Below, piece by piece: positions 54,440 to 62,895 of a DNA stretch of 64,000 nucleotides (its first letter is position 1; each line of letters opens with the position of its first letter). The translations under genes and the position numbers were made by a program. Source of the DNA: Candidatus Litorirhabdus singularis (lineage in GTDB: Bacteria > Pseudomonadota > Gammaproteobacteria > Pseudomonadales > Halieaceae); contig NZ_SHNN01000003.1 of assembly GCF_026262625.1 (NCBI RefSeq), forward strand, positions 434,001-498,000, given 5' to 3'. The notes below the pieces were generated by a model. It worked only from the letters and a program-made list of their open reading frames with translations, was not told the DNA's origin and searched no databases.

Positions 54440-56689
54440 GTGCTGCTTTTCAAACCACATAAACTGCTATCCGCCCTCGCGCTCCTAGTCGCGGCGTTTC
54501 CTGCAATCTCGGCACCATTTCCTACCTGCCCGAGTGAGGCTTTTCTTACTCAGGGAAAGCCAGCTGTGCTCTATAGCGTGTCTTTGACTACTGGCACCTA
54601 TGACCTCTTAAAGGAAATGGATACCGTCAACAAGCTCAACGGTATGGGCTTCAATTACAGTGATGGCTACCTGTATGCCTGGTTTTATGAGCAGCAGACA
54701 CTAGCCCGTATTCACGCGGACTACTCCATTGAGCCTCTTCAACTGCAACCGGCGCTGAACCTTCAATACTACATCGGTGATATTGCCGTTACCGACAATG
54801 CACAATATATCTACCGCAAAAATGGAGCCAATGGAGGCCTTTGGCGTATCGCGCTTGACCCGGTGAGCACTGACTATCTGCAGCCGCAGCAAATTGTGAC
54901 GGCTCAGGAACTCTATTTGAACATTTTCGATATGGCCTTCCACCCCAGCGATGGCTTCATTTATTCCGTCGACAACATTGGGCGCCTATACCGTATATCA
55001 CCAGCAAACGGTGTAGCATCGCTGGTCGCCAATGTAGGGCAAACAGGTACTTTCGGGGCTGTCTATTTTGATGTGGATGGTCGTTTGTATATTAGCCGCA
55101 ACAACGACGGTTACATCTTTCGTATCGTTATTGATTCTGCAAATCCCACTGCAGAGTTTTTCTCGTATGGACCGGCATCGAGTAACAACGACGGTGCACG
55201 TTGCGCATTAGCGCCGGTGGAAGAACCCACTACACCAACCATGGATTTTGGCGACGCACCGGCCACTTACGGGACCAAACTCAGTGACAACGGAGCCAGG
55301 CACATAATCAATCAGGCACTGTACTTGGGCGAATCAGTAGATGCCGAAAATCGAGCATTCTTAGCCCCTTCAGAATCGGATGACACAAAAGACCTTCAGG
55401 ACGACGAGGATGGCGTTCAGTTCGTCACCGAGCTGGCACGAGGCGAATCTGCGGTGATTGAAGTGACTACCGTCGGCGATGGTTTGCTGAGCATCTGGCT
55501 GGACAGCAATCGCAACGGAATATTTGAACCGTCAGAGGCGGTCATCGCGGATAGAGCAGTAACTACCGGTAACCCGTTTTTATCCTTCACAGTCAGTGAA
55601 GCAGCTAGTCTCGGGGCCACATGGATGCGGGTTCGTCTGCACAACACAGCTGGCTTGACTGCCATAGGATTGGCTAATGAGGGCGAAGTAGAAGACTACC
55701 CGGTAAACATAAATCTACCGAGTACCAAGACCGAATACTACCCATCAAGCTCCGGCGTGGTGACGTTGGCCTACGAGGACCAGTGGCCATCACGAGGTGA
55801 TTACGATATGAATGACCTCATCGTGTATTACCGAACTTCTATCACCTCGGATAATGACGAAGTGGGCCTGGTCAGACAAATACAGGTCGAAGGGGAGATC
55901 GCCGCCGTAGGCGCGGCCTTTCATAGCGGTTTCGCCGTGTCTATCCCAGGCCTAAAAACCGTCGACGTCAATGCTGCTGACGTGTCGCTTCTAATCAACG
56001 GGGAAGCTCCTGAAGCCATTGAATTTGGCAACACGGTAGCGTTCATGCCCCTGCAAGGTATACCCGGTCAACTGCAGCAAGATGCTCTTTTTGAAATCGT
56101 CAGAGACGTCTGGACAGCCGTTGCACCTGGTGAAGGCTGCGCCTTCCACCGCACAGAGAACGGGTGCGGTGAATCTGAAGCCGCGACATTTATTCTCACT
56201 ATTCCCATCTCGGGCGAGGTACCCGCAAGTCAGATCGGTAAAGGCGTATTCAACCCCTTCGCATTTGCCACCAATGGGTATACAAGAACCAGTATTTTCA
56301 AAGATGAGCTGGGCGCCATAGTACCTCCCGGCGATGGCCTGGAGATCCATCTTAAAAATCACCCCCCCAGCTGGCGCGGGGATAATGAATTGCTGGGGAG
56401 ATCATCTGACCGTTCAATTCCGAGCAGTCTCAGTACCAGCAACCCCATTACCTACCAGACCCAAGCTGGATTGCCCTGGGCAATAGAGATTGCAGGGCGT
56501 TGGTGCTACCCCTCCGAATATCAGGATTTAACTCTGGCTTATCCGGATTTTGTAACTTTTGTAGCTAGCGACGGCCAGCTGGGTGCCGACTGGTTTCGTA
56601 TGAGCAATGCAGGCAATCACCCGCAAAAAGGTGAGGCTGGCTACATCTTCCAAAAAGACAACACAATTAGTTCAGGGTGCGCACAATGA
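54440..56689 (+). CDS. secreted LruC-domain protein
   Basis: 749 residues, GTG start. Signal peptide (LLSALALLVAAFPAISA, about 9-25). Residues 30-260 look like a beta-propeller-type region (repeated DGYLYAW, DGFIYSVDNIGRLYRIS, DGRLYISRNNDGYIFRI). A GEVEDYxV segment (GLANEGEVEDYPVNI) follows, then the LruC domain from about 430 with YEDQWPSRGDYDMNDLIVYYR and a long beta-rich rest. Such proteins are exported surface or matrix components in marine bacteria. Its stop overlaps the next start by ATGA. Confidence 0.8.
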   Translation: MLLFKPHKLLSALALLVAAFPAISAPFPTCPSEAFLTQGKPAVLYSVSLTTGTYDLLKEMDTVNKLNGMGFNYSDGYLYAWFYEQQTLARIHADYSIEPLQLQPALNLQYYIGDIAVTDNAQYIYRKNGANGGLWRIALDPVSTDYLQPQQIVTAQELYLNIFDMAFHPSDGFIYSVDNIGRLYRISPANGVASLVANVGQTGTFGAVYFDVDGRLYISRNNDGYIFRIVIDSANPTAEFFSYGPASSNNDGARCALAPVEEPTTPTMDFGDAPATYGTKLSDNGARHIINQALYLGESVDAENRAFLAPSESDDTKDLQDDEDGVQFVTELARGESAVIEVTTVGDGLLSIWLDSNRNGIFEPSEAVIADRAVTTGNPFLSFTVSEAASLGATWMRVRLHNTAGLTAIGLANEGEVEDYPVNINLPSTKTEYYPSSSGVVTLAYEDQWPSRGDYDMNDLIVYYRTSITSDNDEVGLVRQIQVEGEIAAVGAAFHSGFAVSIPGLKTVDVNAADVSLLINGEAPEAIEFGNTVAFMPLQGIPGQLQQDALFEIVRDVWTAVAPGEGCAFHRTENGCGESEAATFILTIPISGEVPASQIGKGVFNPFAFATNGYTRTSIFKDELGAIVPPGDGLEIHLKNHPPSWRGDNELLGRSSDRSIPSSLSTSNPITYQTQAGLPWAIEIAGRWCYPSEYQDLTLAYPDFVTFVASDGQLGADWFRMSNAGNHPQKGEAGYIFQKDNTISSGCAQ

Positions 56690-57651
56690 AATATTTTTCA
56701 TCGGTTAGTGAGACCGCGAAATCATCGTCCAACCGTAGCATGCGGCTCATCCTGCTAATGGCCACGACTGCAGTAACAGGCTGCGTGTATATTGACCAAC
56801 CTGACATTCAAACTGCAGAGTTGTATTCATGGAATGACCGGCAGTCACCGCTGGCAACACGTAACCTCTTCGTAGACTCAACGCAGAGACAGTTATTTAG
56901 TTTTGTCAATTTGCTCCATACCAACCCTGATCTCGTAAATGCAGAAGACACGCCTTACGTCGTCCGCGCCTGTGATGCTGAAACATGTTATTCGTCGATT
57001 GTTTTCAGCTCTGACTTTATCCGCAACCCCAGGAATTTTCTGCTTGGTACGGCCACGATTTCCGCGTTATCAACAACCATCTACAATGATGTGTCAGATC
57101 TACCAAAGGAAGCTGTTGCCGCGGCGCTTGACGCTCTGGCTGCCAAGGTTCTCATACCCGCTGAGCGCACCTCACCGTATACCGATTTGTTAAGGATGAA
57201 TATTGCTGATGAAACCGTCAGAGAGGCTAATATGATACAGCCTGACCTGGAAGGCGTCGCCTTGAACGCGATCCAGAACGACGCACAATACACCTTCACC
57301 AAACTGCTACAGTCAGTGACCTCCGACACTACAGATCTTATCAGCACAGCAGAGTTTGGTTTTTCCAGTGCCAGCCGTATCAACGTTGACGTGGATGTGT
57401 CGACACGTATAAATGGCCCCGTTCACCTATCTATTTGCAACTCATTCGAGAACGACGCAGATGGCTACAAAGTCGACTACGCGAGTTGTCAGCTCAAAAT
57501 AACGCTTGAAGATGGACGTTTCACTGGCGAACTAGAACTACCATCCACAAATGTCCCGCTATTGGTTACGCTCCTGCCAATGAAAGCTCTGGGGCGTGTG
57601 GAGTATGTAGAATGGGTCAGCTCGGCAAATGGCACTCTCCAGGTGCGCTGA
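56686..57651 (+). CDS. putative lipoprotein partner of the LruC protein
   Basis: 321 residues. The ATG at 56686 overlaps the LruC stop as ATGA, so the pair is translationally coupled. Lipobox AVTGC gives Cys33; a shorter start at the internal ATG 56740 would give a more normal signal peptide. The mature part has no known motif; central region is helical (LPKEAVAAALDALAAKVLIPAER), C-terminal half beta-rich. The coupling suggests it helps export or anchor the LruC protein. Confidence 0.65.
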   Translation: MKYFSSVSETAKSSSNRSMRLILLMATTAVTGCVYIDQPDIQTAELYSWNDRQSPLATRNLFVDSTQRQLFSFVNLLHTNPDLVNAEDTPYVVRACDAETCYSSIVFSSDFIRNPRNFLLGTATISALSTTIYNDVSDLPKEAVAAALDALAAKVLIPAERTSPYTDLLRMNIADETVREANMIQPDLEGVALNAIQNDAQYTFTKLLQSVTSDTTDLISTAEFGFSSASRINVDVDVSTRINGPVHLSICNSFENDADGYKVDYASCQLKITLEDGRFTGELELPSTNVPLLVTLLPMKALGRVEYVEWVSSANGTLQVR

Positions 57652-57783
57652 TCCAGACACCCAGCGCAGACCTCGCGACTTCGGTATTTGCGATTCATCG
57701 AGTCACTAAAAGCTGCTCGTACCTACACCGAATACACCTTATAGTTTAGACTTTCGATACCAATAATCGTAAGGAACTACACT

Positions 57784-58605
57784 ATGACCCGTGTACTCGC
57801 ACTGCTCACCGCATTACTGCTTTCCACTCCCACGCTTGCCGACACTGGCAAGCTAGAGGATGCCATTGAGGGCAAGCATCGCACAGAGGCCTATGTGGCG
57901 CGCGACAAGTACCGCCATCCTCTTGCAACCCTTCAATTGTTTGACGTTCAACCTCATCACACCGTGGTTGAAGTGTGGCCCGGCGGCGGTTGGTATACCG
58001 AAATACTGGCGCCATATCTGCGCAAAGAAGGCCAACTGATCGCCGCTCACTTTGACTCCAATGACACCCAGACCAGCTACCGACCGCGCTCAAGGCAGGC
58101 CTTCGACGACAAAATGGCTGGCAACAAGCGGGTCTACAGCAAGGTCAAAGTCACGGCGCTGAGTTTTGACGAAACTGCGGGGACGCTTACCGGGCCTGCA
58201 GCCGAACCCAACACGGTGGACCGGGTACTAACCTTCCGCAGCACGCACAACTGGCACAACAACGAGACTATGAATGCCGCCATGAGCCATTTCTACGCGA
58301 TTCTAAAGCCCGGCGGCAAGCTCGGTATCGTGCAGCATATGGCGGATGAGGATCAGGACTGGAAATCACGCAGCATCGGCTATGTGGGCCGCGCCTATGT
58401 AATCAGCGAGGCCACCAAGGCCGGGTTCGAGTTACATGCGGAAGGCTACTTCAATCGTAATCCGCTGGACACCAAGCGTTACGCCAAAGGCGTCTGGCAG
58501 CTGCCACCCAGCTTACGTGATCTGGAAACCGATGCCGAAAAGGCGCCCTACCAGGCCATTGGCGAGAGTGAGCGGATGACACTGGTGTTCGTCAAGCCTT
58601 TATAG
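57784..58605 (+). CDS. exported class I SAM methyltransferase-fold protein
   Basis: 273 residues with a signal peptide (VLALLTALLLSTPTLA, about 4-19). Methyltransferase fold: VVEVWPGGGWYTEILAPYL in place of the E/DxGxGxG SAM motif, then DRVLTFRSTHNW, LKPGGKLGIVQH and the C-terminal strand. Similar exported methyltransferase-like proteins are widespread in proteobacteria but uncharacterised. SAM is not expected in the periplasm, so real methyltransferase activity is doubtful. Convergent with the VOC gene. Confidence 0.8.
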   Translation: MTRVLALLTALLLSTPTLADTGKLEDAIEGKHRTEAYVARDKYRHPLATLQLFDVQPHHTVVEVWPGGGWYTEILAPYLRKEGQLIAAHFDSNDTQTSYRPRSRQAFDDKMAGNKRVYSKVKVTALSFDETAGTLTGPAAEPNTVDRVLTFRSTHNWHNNETMNAAMSHFYAILKPGGKLGIVQHMADEDQDWKSRSIGYVGRAYVISEATKAGFELHAEGYFNRNPLDTKRYAKGVWQLPPSLRDLETDAEKAPYQAIGESERMTLVFVKPL

Positions 58606-58617
58606 CTCGGCTGAAGG

Positions 58618-58643
58618 CCGCAGCCGAGGCTACCCGGCTGCGG
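58618..58643. terminator. probable bidirectional terminator
   Basis: CCGCAGCCG (58618-58626) pairs with CGGCTGCGG (58635-58643) around an 8-nt loop, between the convergent methyltransferase-fold and VOC genes. Confidence 0.55.
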
Positions 58644-58661
58644 TGATTTAGAGAGTGCCGC

Positions 58662-59042
58662 TTACCCTATACGATGCAGGGCGCACACTTTGTTACCGTC
58701 GGGGTCACGCAGGTACGCCAGATAAATGGTTCCCGCGGCGCTAACACGCTCTCCCGGCGGATCTTCACAGGTGGTGCCACCATTGGCGATACCCGCCGCG
58801 TGCCAGGCCTCAGCCTCAGCCGGGCTGTTGGCCGCGAAGCCAACAGTACTGCCATTACCGCGGCAGGCAGGCTCGCCGTCGATAGGAATGCTGATAGAAA
58901 AGATGCCACCGGGTGTGGCGTAAAAACACCGGCCTTTGGGATCGATTACACCGGGCTCGAAGCCCAGGGCTCCCAGAATGGCGTCGTAGAACTTCTTGGA
59001 GGCGTCCATATCGTTGGTGCCAACCATAATGTGACTGAACAT
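58662..59042 (-). CDS. VOC family protein
   Basis: 126 residues from the ATG at 59042 (MFSHIMVGTNDMDASKKFYDAIL); the open frame further upstream is unconserved. Fits the glyoxalase/bleomycin-resistance fold, with a PxGRCFYATPGGIFSISIP middle and YLAYLRDPDGNKVCALHR at the end. AAGGAAAAGCTT precedes the start. Isolated gene, role unknown. Confidence 0.85.
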   Translation of the reverse strand: MFSHIMVGTNDMDASKKFYDAILGALGFEPGVIDPKGRCFYATPGGIFSISIPIDGEPACRGNGSTVGFAANSPAEAEAWHAAGIANGGTTCEDPPGERVSAAGTIYLAYLRDPDGNKVCALHRIG

Positions 59043-59343
59043 AAGCTTTTCCTTAGCAGGTCGATTGCGAAGCGCACAGTCTAGGTAACTAAGCGCACAA
59101 GCACCAGAACTAGCCCGACTCCTGTGCCGCATTGCTAACGACACAATCTGTAGTGCATTACTACAGTTCTCACACTATCTGAGTAAACTCCGAATATCTA
59201 ATATAGCTAGCGTCAACTGCCGGTCTAAGTAGAGCCATGCTTAACACGGCACCTAAACCCGAGCAAAGTAGATAACACTTTCCCCAAGTTGAGGCATTTA
59301 CGCCACGTGGACCAAAATCATTCCACTGTCTTGTGAACGAACC
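59043..59343. other. intergenic stretch upstream of NnrU relic
   Basis: No gene recognised. AT-rich part around 59150-59220 may hold the promoter of the minus-strand VOC gene. The right end leads into the gene relic. Confidence 0.4.
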
Positions 59344-59590
59344 ACCTATGCTTTGGCCTCCGGCGTTCTGATGGTGGTTATCAGCGTCCTGTGGCAGCCG
59401 ATCGACGGGACTCTATGGCAGGTCGAGTCAGAGGTAAGCGAGCTGGACCATCGCCATAGTTGCGAACTTCCTGATCAATCATTTTGAATTGTTTGGCCTA
59501 CAGCGAGCGTGGTCAGCTGCATCCGGCAAACCGGCAGCTGCACCCGCATTTACCGACCGCGACCTATACCAACTAATCCCCCTGACCTAA
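59344..59590 (+). pseudogene. relic of an NnrU/MddA-like membrane methyltransferase gene
   Basis: One frame (from 59344) reads TYALASGVLMVVISVLWQPI then DGTLWQVESEVSELD. From 59447 a second frame continues TIAIVANFLINHFELFGLQR and AWSAASGKPAAAPAFTDRDL, ending at TAA 59588-59590. Together they match the central part of isoprenylcysteine-methyltransferase-like NnrU/methanethiol S-methyltransferase proteins (a polar FLIxHFELFGL landmark). The N-terminus, the C-terminal catalytic half and a start codon are missing, and a frameshift separates the pieces. Confidence 0.6.
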
Positions 59591-60237
59591 CCAGCCTCCA
59601 GCAGCATCGAGACCAACATCTCTGCATGCGCTTCAACCATGCTTTCCTCGCAGGGGTCGACGCCAAACAGGTCTTCGCATTCTGCTGCAAAGGAAAATAT
59701 GGTCGATGTACTACTGATCATAATGTAGTACCAGTGAATGAAGGCTTTTCTGTCCAGACCTTGTATTTCATAGACCAATTTTTCCATTGCCATAGTGGAA
59801 GGGCGAATATGGGTGTCGATCAGATATTGCGTACGCCAGCTGTGCCGGGTTGCCTCGCGACTCATTAGTCGGCTCAGTTCCGGGTGGCGTGCGTGAAAGT
59901 AAACGTAAAAGCGCACGATAAAGGCCAAGGTCTCTCGACCTGAGACTTCTTTCATGATCGTCATACGCTCGCTGAACTCAGTGCTCATTAAGCCAACAAT
60001 GGCGTCAGCCGAGGCCTTCCACAACGTATCTTTGTCGTTAAAGTGATAGCTCAACAGATTCCGTTTAACGCCTGCAGCAGTTTCCAGATCGCGCACCGAC
60101 ACCGCATCAAAGCCGCGCTCGGAGAACAACAATATCCCGGCATCCAACAGCTTGGCTCGGGTTAGCTCAGCCCGCTCCTGGGTGCGCCGGGTGCGTTTGG
60201 TCGGCGCATCCGAGGTGACTGTTTCTGTGTCAGGCAT
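59587..60237 (-). CDS. TetR family transcriptional regulator
   Basis: 216 residues from the ATG at 60237; GTG at 60246 would add three. N-terminal HTH: LLDAGILLFSERGFDAVSVRDLETAAGVKRNLLSYHFNDKDTLW. Ligand-binding region helical with FYVYFHARHPELSRLMSREATR. It lies divergent to the TonB-dependent receptor and 50 bp from a perfect palindrome, so it probably represses that gene and itself until a ligand binds. Confidence 0.9.
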   Translation of the reverse strand: MPDTETVTSDAPTKRTRRTQERAELTRAKLLDAGILLFSERGFDAVSVRDLETAAGVKRNLLSYHFNDKDTLWKASADAIVGLMSTEFSERMTIMKEVSGRETLAFIVRFYVYFHARHPELSRLMSREATRHSWRTQYLIDTHIRPSTMAMEKLVYEIQGLDRKAFIHWYYIMISSTSTIFSFAAECEDLFGVDPCEESMVEAHAEMLVSMLLEAG

Positions 60238-60286
60238 AGTTTCCACGTGTTACCCGCTGAGAATCGCAGGAGGTTAATTTGCATAG

Positions 60287-60313
60287 CAGTATAAGGGACA
60301 GAATCTTATACTG
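60287..60313. promoter_or_regulatory. palindromic operator, probable TetR site
   Basis: CAGTATAAG at 60287-60295 and its exact complement CTTATACTG at 60305-60313, separated by 9 bp. Located between the tetR and TonB-receptor genes. Confidence 0.6.
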
Positions 60314-60321
60314 GCCAGCAT

Positions 60322-60380
60322 TTATATTTGTTGACGCGCACATTTAGTGAAGTTATATTTGTCGCGATGTAAATTTAGTG
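60322..60380 (+). repeat. two 28-bp direct repeats in the TonB-receptor promoter
   Basis: Copies at 60322-60349 and 60353-60380 each start TTATATTTGT and end ATTTAGTG, with a variable middle. Their 31-bp period is close to three helical turns, as expected for tandem binding sites on one DNA face. They overlap the promoter. Confidence 0.6.
60331..60359 (+). promoter_or_regulatory. sigma-70 promoter of the TonB-dependent receptor gene
   Basis: TTGACG at 60331-60336, a 17-bp spacer and TATATT at 60354-60359, about 75 bp before the start codon. The direct repeats cover both boxes, so a protein bound there would block polymerase. Confidence 0.6.
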
Positions 60381-60433
60381 TCTTTTGACAGTCAGCCGTA
60401 AACGACAATGAATCGAACCTGGGGACTACACCA

Positions 60434-62809
60434 ATGACGTACTTACCGCACCGACACGCAAGAACCCTGCTCTTCACCGCAGTCGCCACTCTCAGCGCAG
60501 GCCCGGCCATGGCACAAGCCTTACTGGAGGAAGTTGTTGTCACAGCCCAGAAGCGTGAAGCAACACTAAGTGACACGCCAATTGCTATCACTGCGCTAAC
60601 TTCAGAGCAGCTGAATGCGCTGGGCATCGTCAATCAGCAGGACATCGCCAACTTCACGCCGAGCATGTCCTACGAGGAGAACGCAGGCGGCGGTGAAGGA
60701 AATCGAATCTACCTGCGCGGTATTGGCCGCGAAACCAGTAGCGCGGGCACGGAACCCGGGGTTGGCGTTTACGACAACGGTTTTTACACCAACGAATCCG
60801 GAGTATTGGCGGGCTCGGTTGATCGTATAGACCGCATCGAAATTTTGCGTGGCCCGCAGGGCACTTTATATGGCAGAAACACTACCGGTGGCGCCATCAA
60901 TGTCATCAGCAAAAAGCCCGGTGATGAGTTTGAGCATGTCGTCCGGGGCGTGGTTGGCGACTACTCCACCACCTCACTGCAGCTGACGTCTAGCGGCCCG
61001 ATCACCGACAAGGTCGGTTATCTGGTGCATTACAGCCAGCTCGATCAGGACAGTTTTTACGAGAATCTCACCGGCCCTGACCCTCGCGGCATCGACACTG
61101 ATTATATAGAGGGTCAGATTGACGTCGATTTTACTGACAATATTAACTGGAACCTGCGTTACACCAGCGCCAGCTTCAAAAATGAAACGCTGGAGCGGGC
61201 CAAGCTGGATGGCTATCGCAACGAACCTGATGCACCGTCTCGGCTAGGTGAAATTGTAATAAACCCGGAGCTTTTTGCAGTACTGGACGAGGGCCCTGGG
61301 CAAAGCGACCCCTTCAAGATCAGCTCCGATTTCAGAGGCGAGGTCGCTATTGATGATCAACAAGTATTCCAAAGCACTTTAAGCATAGATTTCGACGGCG
61401 TGACCGTCCGTATGCTGAATGGCTATCAGGATTACACCTGGAATTCCGCCAAGGATTTTGACGGCCTGAATAGCCCCGCCTCATTTGTTGAAACTATCGC
61501 TCAGGAGGAAAAGAATGTTCAGCATGAGCTGCAGTTTATTTCCAATGGAGACGGTGACATTGACTGGGTGTTGGGCCTGTTTTATCTGAAAAACGATAAT
61601 ACCCAGCCCTACGCTTTAACCGATGCCGCCAACCCGTTCCTGATCAACAATATTTCCGGTGTCGAGAACCCGGACGGGATTTTCTACGACCAGGTCGGTG
61701 TACTGGAAGCAACCTCAATGGCGATTTATAGCCAGGTAGACTGGCAGGTCAACGAACGTCTATCCCTATCCGCTGGCTTGCGCTACAGCGAGGACGAGAA
61801 AAAGGCCTCAGAAGAGCAGCAGATATTCTATGATTCTGCGCTGGATTCTTGCGGCGGCGGTGGTGCAGATGAGTTTTTGCCCGCTTTGAGAGCTGGCGGT
61901 GACCCCTATGGGATTCCCGCAGGCTGCGCAACGCGTTTTGGTTTTCAGGTCAGCGACCTGTCGGCGGAGCACGAAGAGACCTGGGACGCCGTCAACTGGC
62001 GGTTGAACGCCAGCTACGAAATTGGTGATGACGGTCTGCTATTTGCAACGGTCTCCACTGGTTACAAGCCGGGAGGATTCCGCTTAGGTGCCATGCAAGA
62101 TGATCCCACCACCCCGGAAAACGAATCAGTCGTCGACAACGAAGAGCTAACTTCCTATGAGATCGGCTACAAAGGCACCATTGCCGACAAACTTTCATTC
62201 AGCACCGCTGTGTTCTTCTACGACTACGAAGATATGCAGGTAGAGCTGGCTATTCTCGATGCCAACACCGGCATTGCGACAGCTAGATTAGCCAACGCGC
62301 CCAAGTCTGAAGTCTACGGGTTTGAGTTTGAGTCAACCTGGCTGGCGACAGAAAAGCTGACTTTGCTGGCTAACTATTCCTACCTCAAATCCGAATACAC
62401 CGAAGAGTTCATTGTGCAGGATAACAAAGACGGGCAGCTGCGCGATGTACAAGGTAACGAATTGAACCGAACCCCTAACAACAAGTTCACACTGGCGGCC
62501 TACTACGTACAACCAGTAGGTCCAGGTGATGTGGTATTGACCGCCAACTACAGCTATATCGATGATCAATATATGACCGTATTCAATGACGACATTGAGA
62601 CGGTAGACAGTTATCAACAGGTCAATGCTCGTATAGCGTGGAAGCCCGATAGTGCAAAATATGAAGTAGCCGTGTTTGGCCAAAACCTCACCGACGAACT
62701 CAGTTATGCCAATGCCTACGGGGTGAGCGGTGAAGCTGATGGTGTGCGTCGCTCCGGACGCCCCATTAACCCACGCACCTACGGCCTGGAAGCAGTAGTA
62801 TTTTTCTAG
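60434..62809 (+). CDS. TonB-dependent outer-membrane receptor
   Basis: 791 residues. Signal peptide (TLLFTAVATLSAGPAMAQA, about 11-29), plug domain from EEVVVTAQKREATLSDTPIAITALTSEQL, GVYDNGFYTNESGVLAGSVDRIDRIEILRGPQGTLYGRNTTGGAINVIS and a 22-strand barrel ending in Phe (LEAVVFF). This subtype, with long extracellular loops and the VVVTAQKRE lead, is common for uptake of hydrophobic or plant-type molecules rather than siderophores. Controlled probably by the divergent TetR protein. GGGGA about 8 nt before the ATG. Likely partner of the MFS transporter downstream. Confidence 0.93.
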   Translation: MTYLPHRHARTLLFTAVATLSAGPAMAQALLEEVVVTAQKREATLSDTPIAITALTSEQLNALGIVNQQDIANFTPSMSYEENAGGGEGNRIYLRGIGRETSSAGTEPGVGVYDNGFYTNESGVLAGSVDRIDRIEILRGPQGTLYGRNTTGGAINVISKKPGDEFEHVVRGVVGDYSTTSLQLTSSGPITDKVGYLVHYSQLDQDSFYENLTGPDPRGIDTDYIEGQIDVDFTDNINWNLRYTSASFKNETLERAKLDGYRNEPDAPSRLGEIVINPELFAVLDEGPGQSDPFKISSDFRGEVAIDDQQVFQSTLSIDFDGVTVRMLNGYQDYTWNSAKDFDGLNSPASFVETIAQEEKNVQHELQFISNGDGDIDWVLGLFYLKNDNTQPYALTDAANPFLINNISGVENPDGIFYDQVGVLEATSMAIYSQVDWQVNERLSLSAGLRYSEDEKKASEEQQIFYDSALDSCGGGGADEFLPALRAGGDPYGIPAGCATRFGFQVSDLSAEHEETWDAVNWRLNASYEIGDDGLLFATVSTGYKPGGFRLGAMQDDPTTPENESVVDNEELTSYEIGYKGTIADKLSFSTAVFFYDYEDMQVELAILDANTGIATARLANAPKSEVYGFEFESTWLATEKLTLLANYSYLKSEYTEEFIVQDNKDGQLRDVQGNELNRTPNNKFTLAAYYVQPVGPGDVVLTANYSYIDDQYMTVFNDDIETVDSYQQVNARIAWKPDSAKYEVAVFGQNLTDELSYANAYGVSGEADGVRRSGRPINPRTYGLEAVVFF

Positions 62810-62820
62810 ACCGACGCTAA

Positions 62821-62861
62821 GCGAGGGCCCGGGGCAGCGCAAGCTGACGCGGCGCCCTCGC
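62821..62861 (+). terminator. hairpin after the TonB-receptor gene
   Basis: GCGAGGGC (62821-62828) pairs with GCCCTCGC (62854-62861); the 25-nt loop is GC-rich and may form an inner stem. No T-run. May limit read-through into the MFS gene. Confidence 0.4.
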
Positions 62862-62895
62862 ACAGAATACTTTCCAGCAATCAGGAGTAAGGCCC

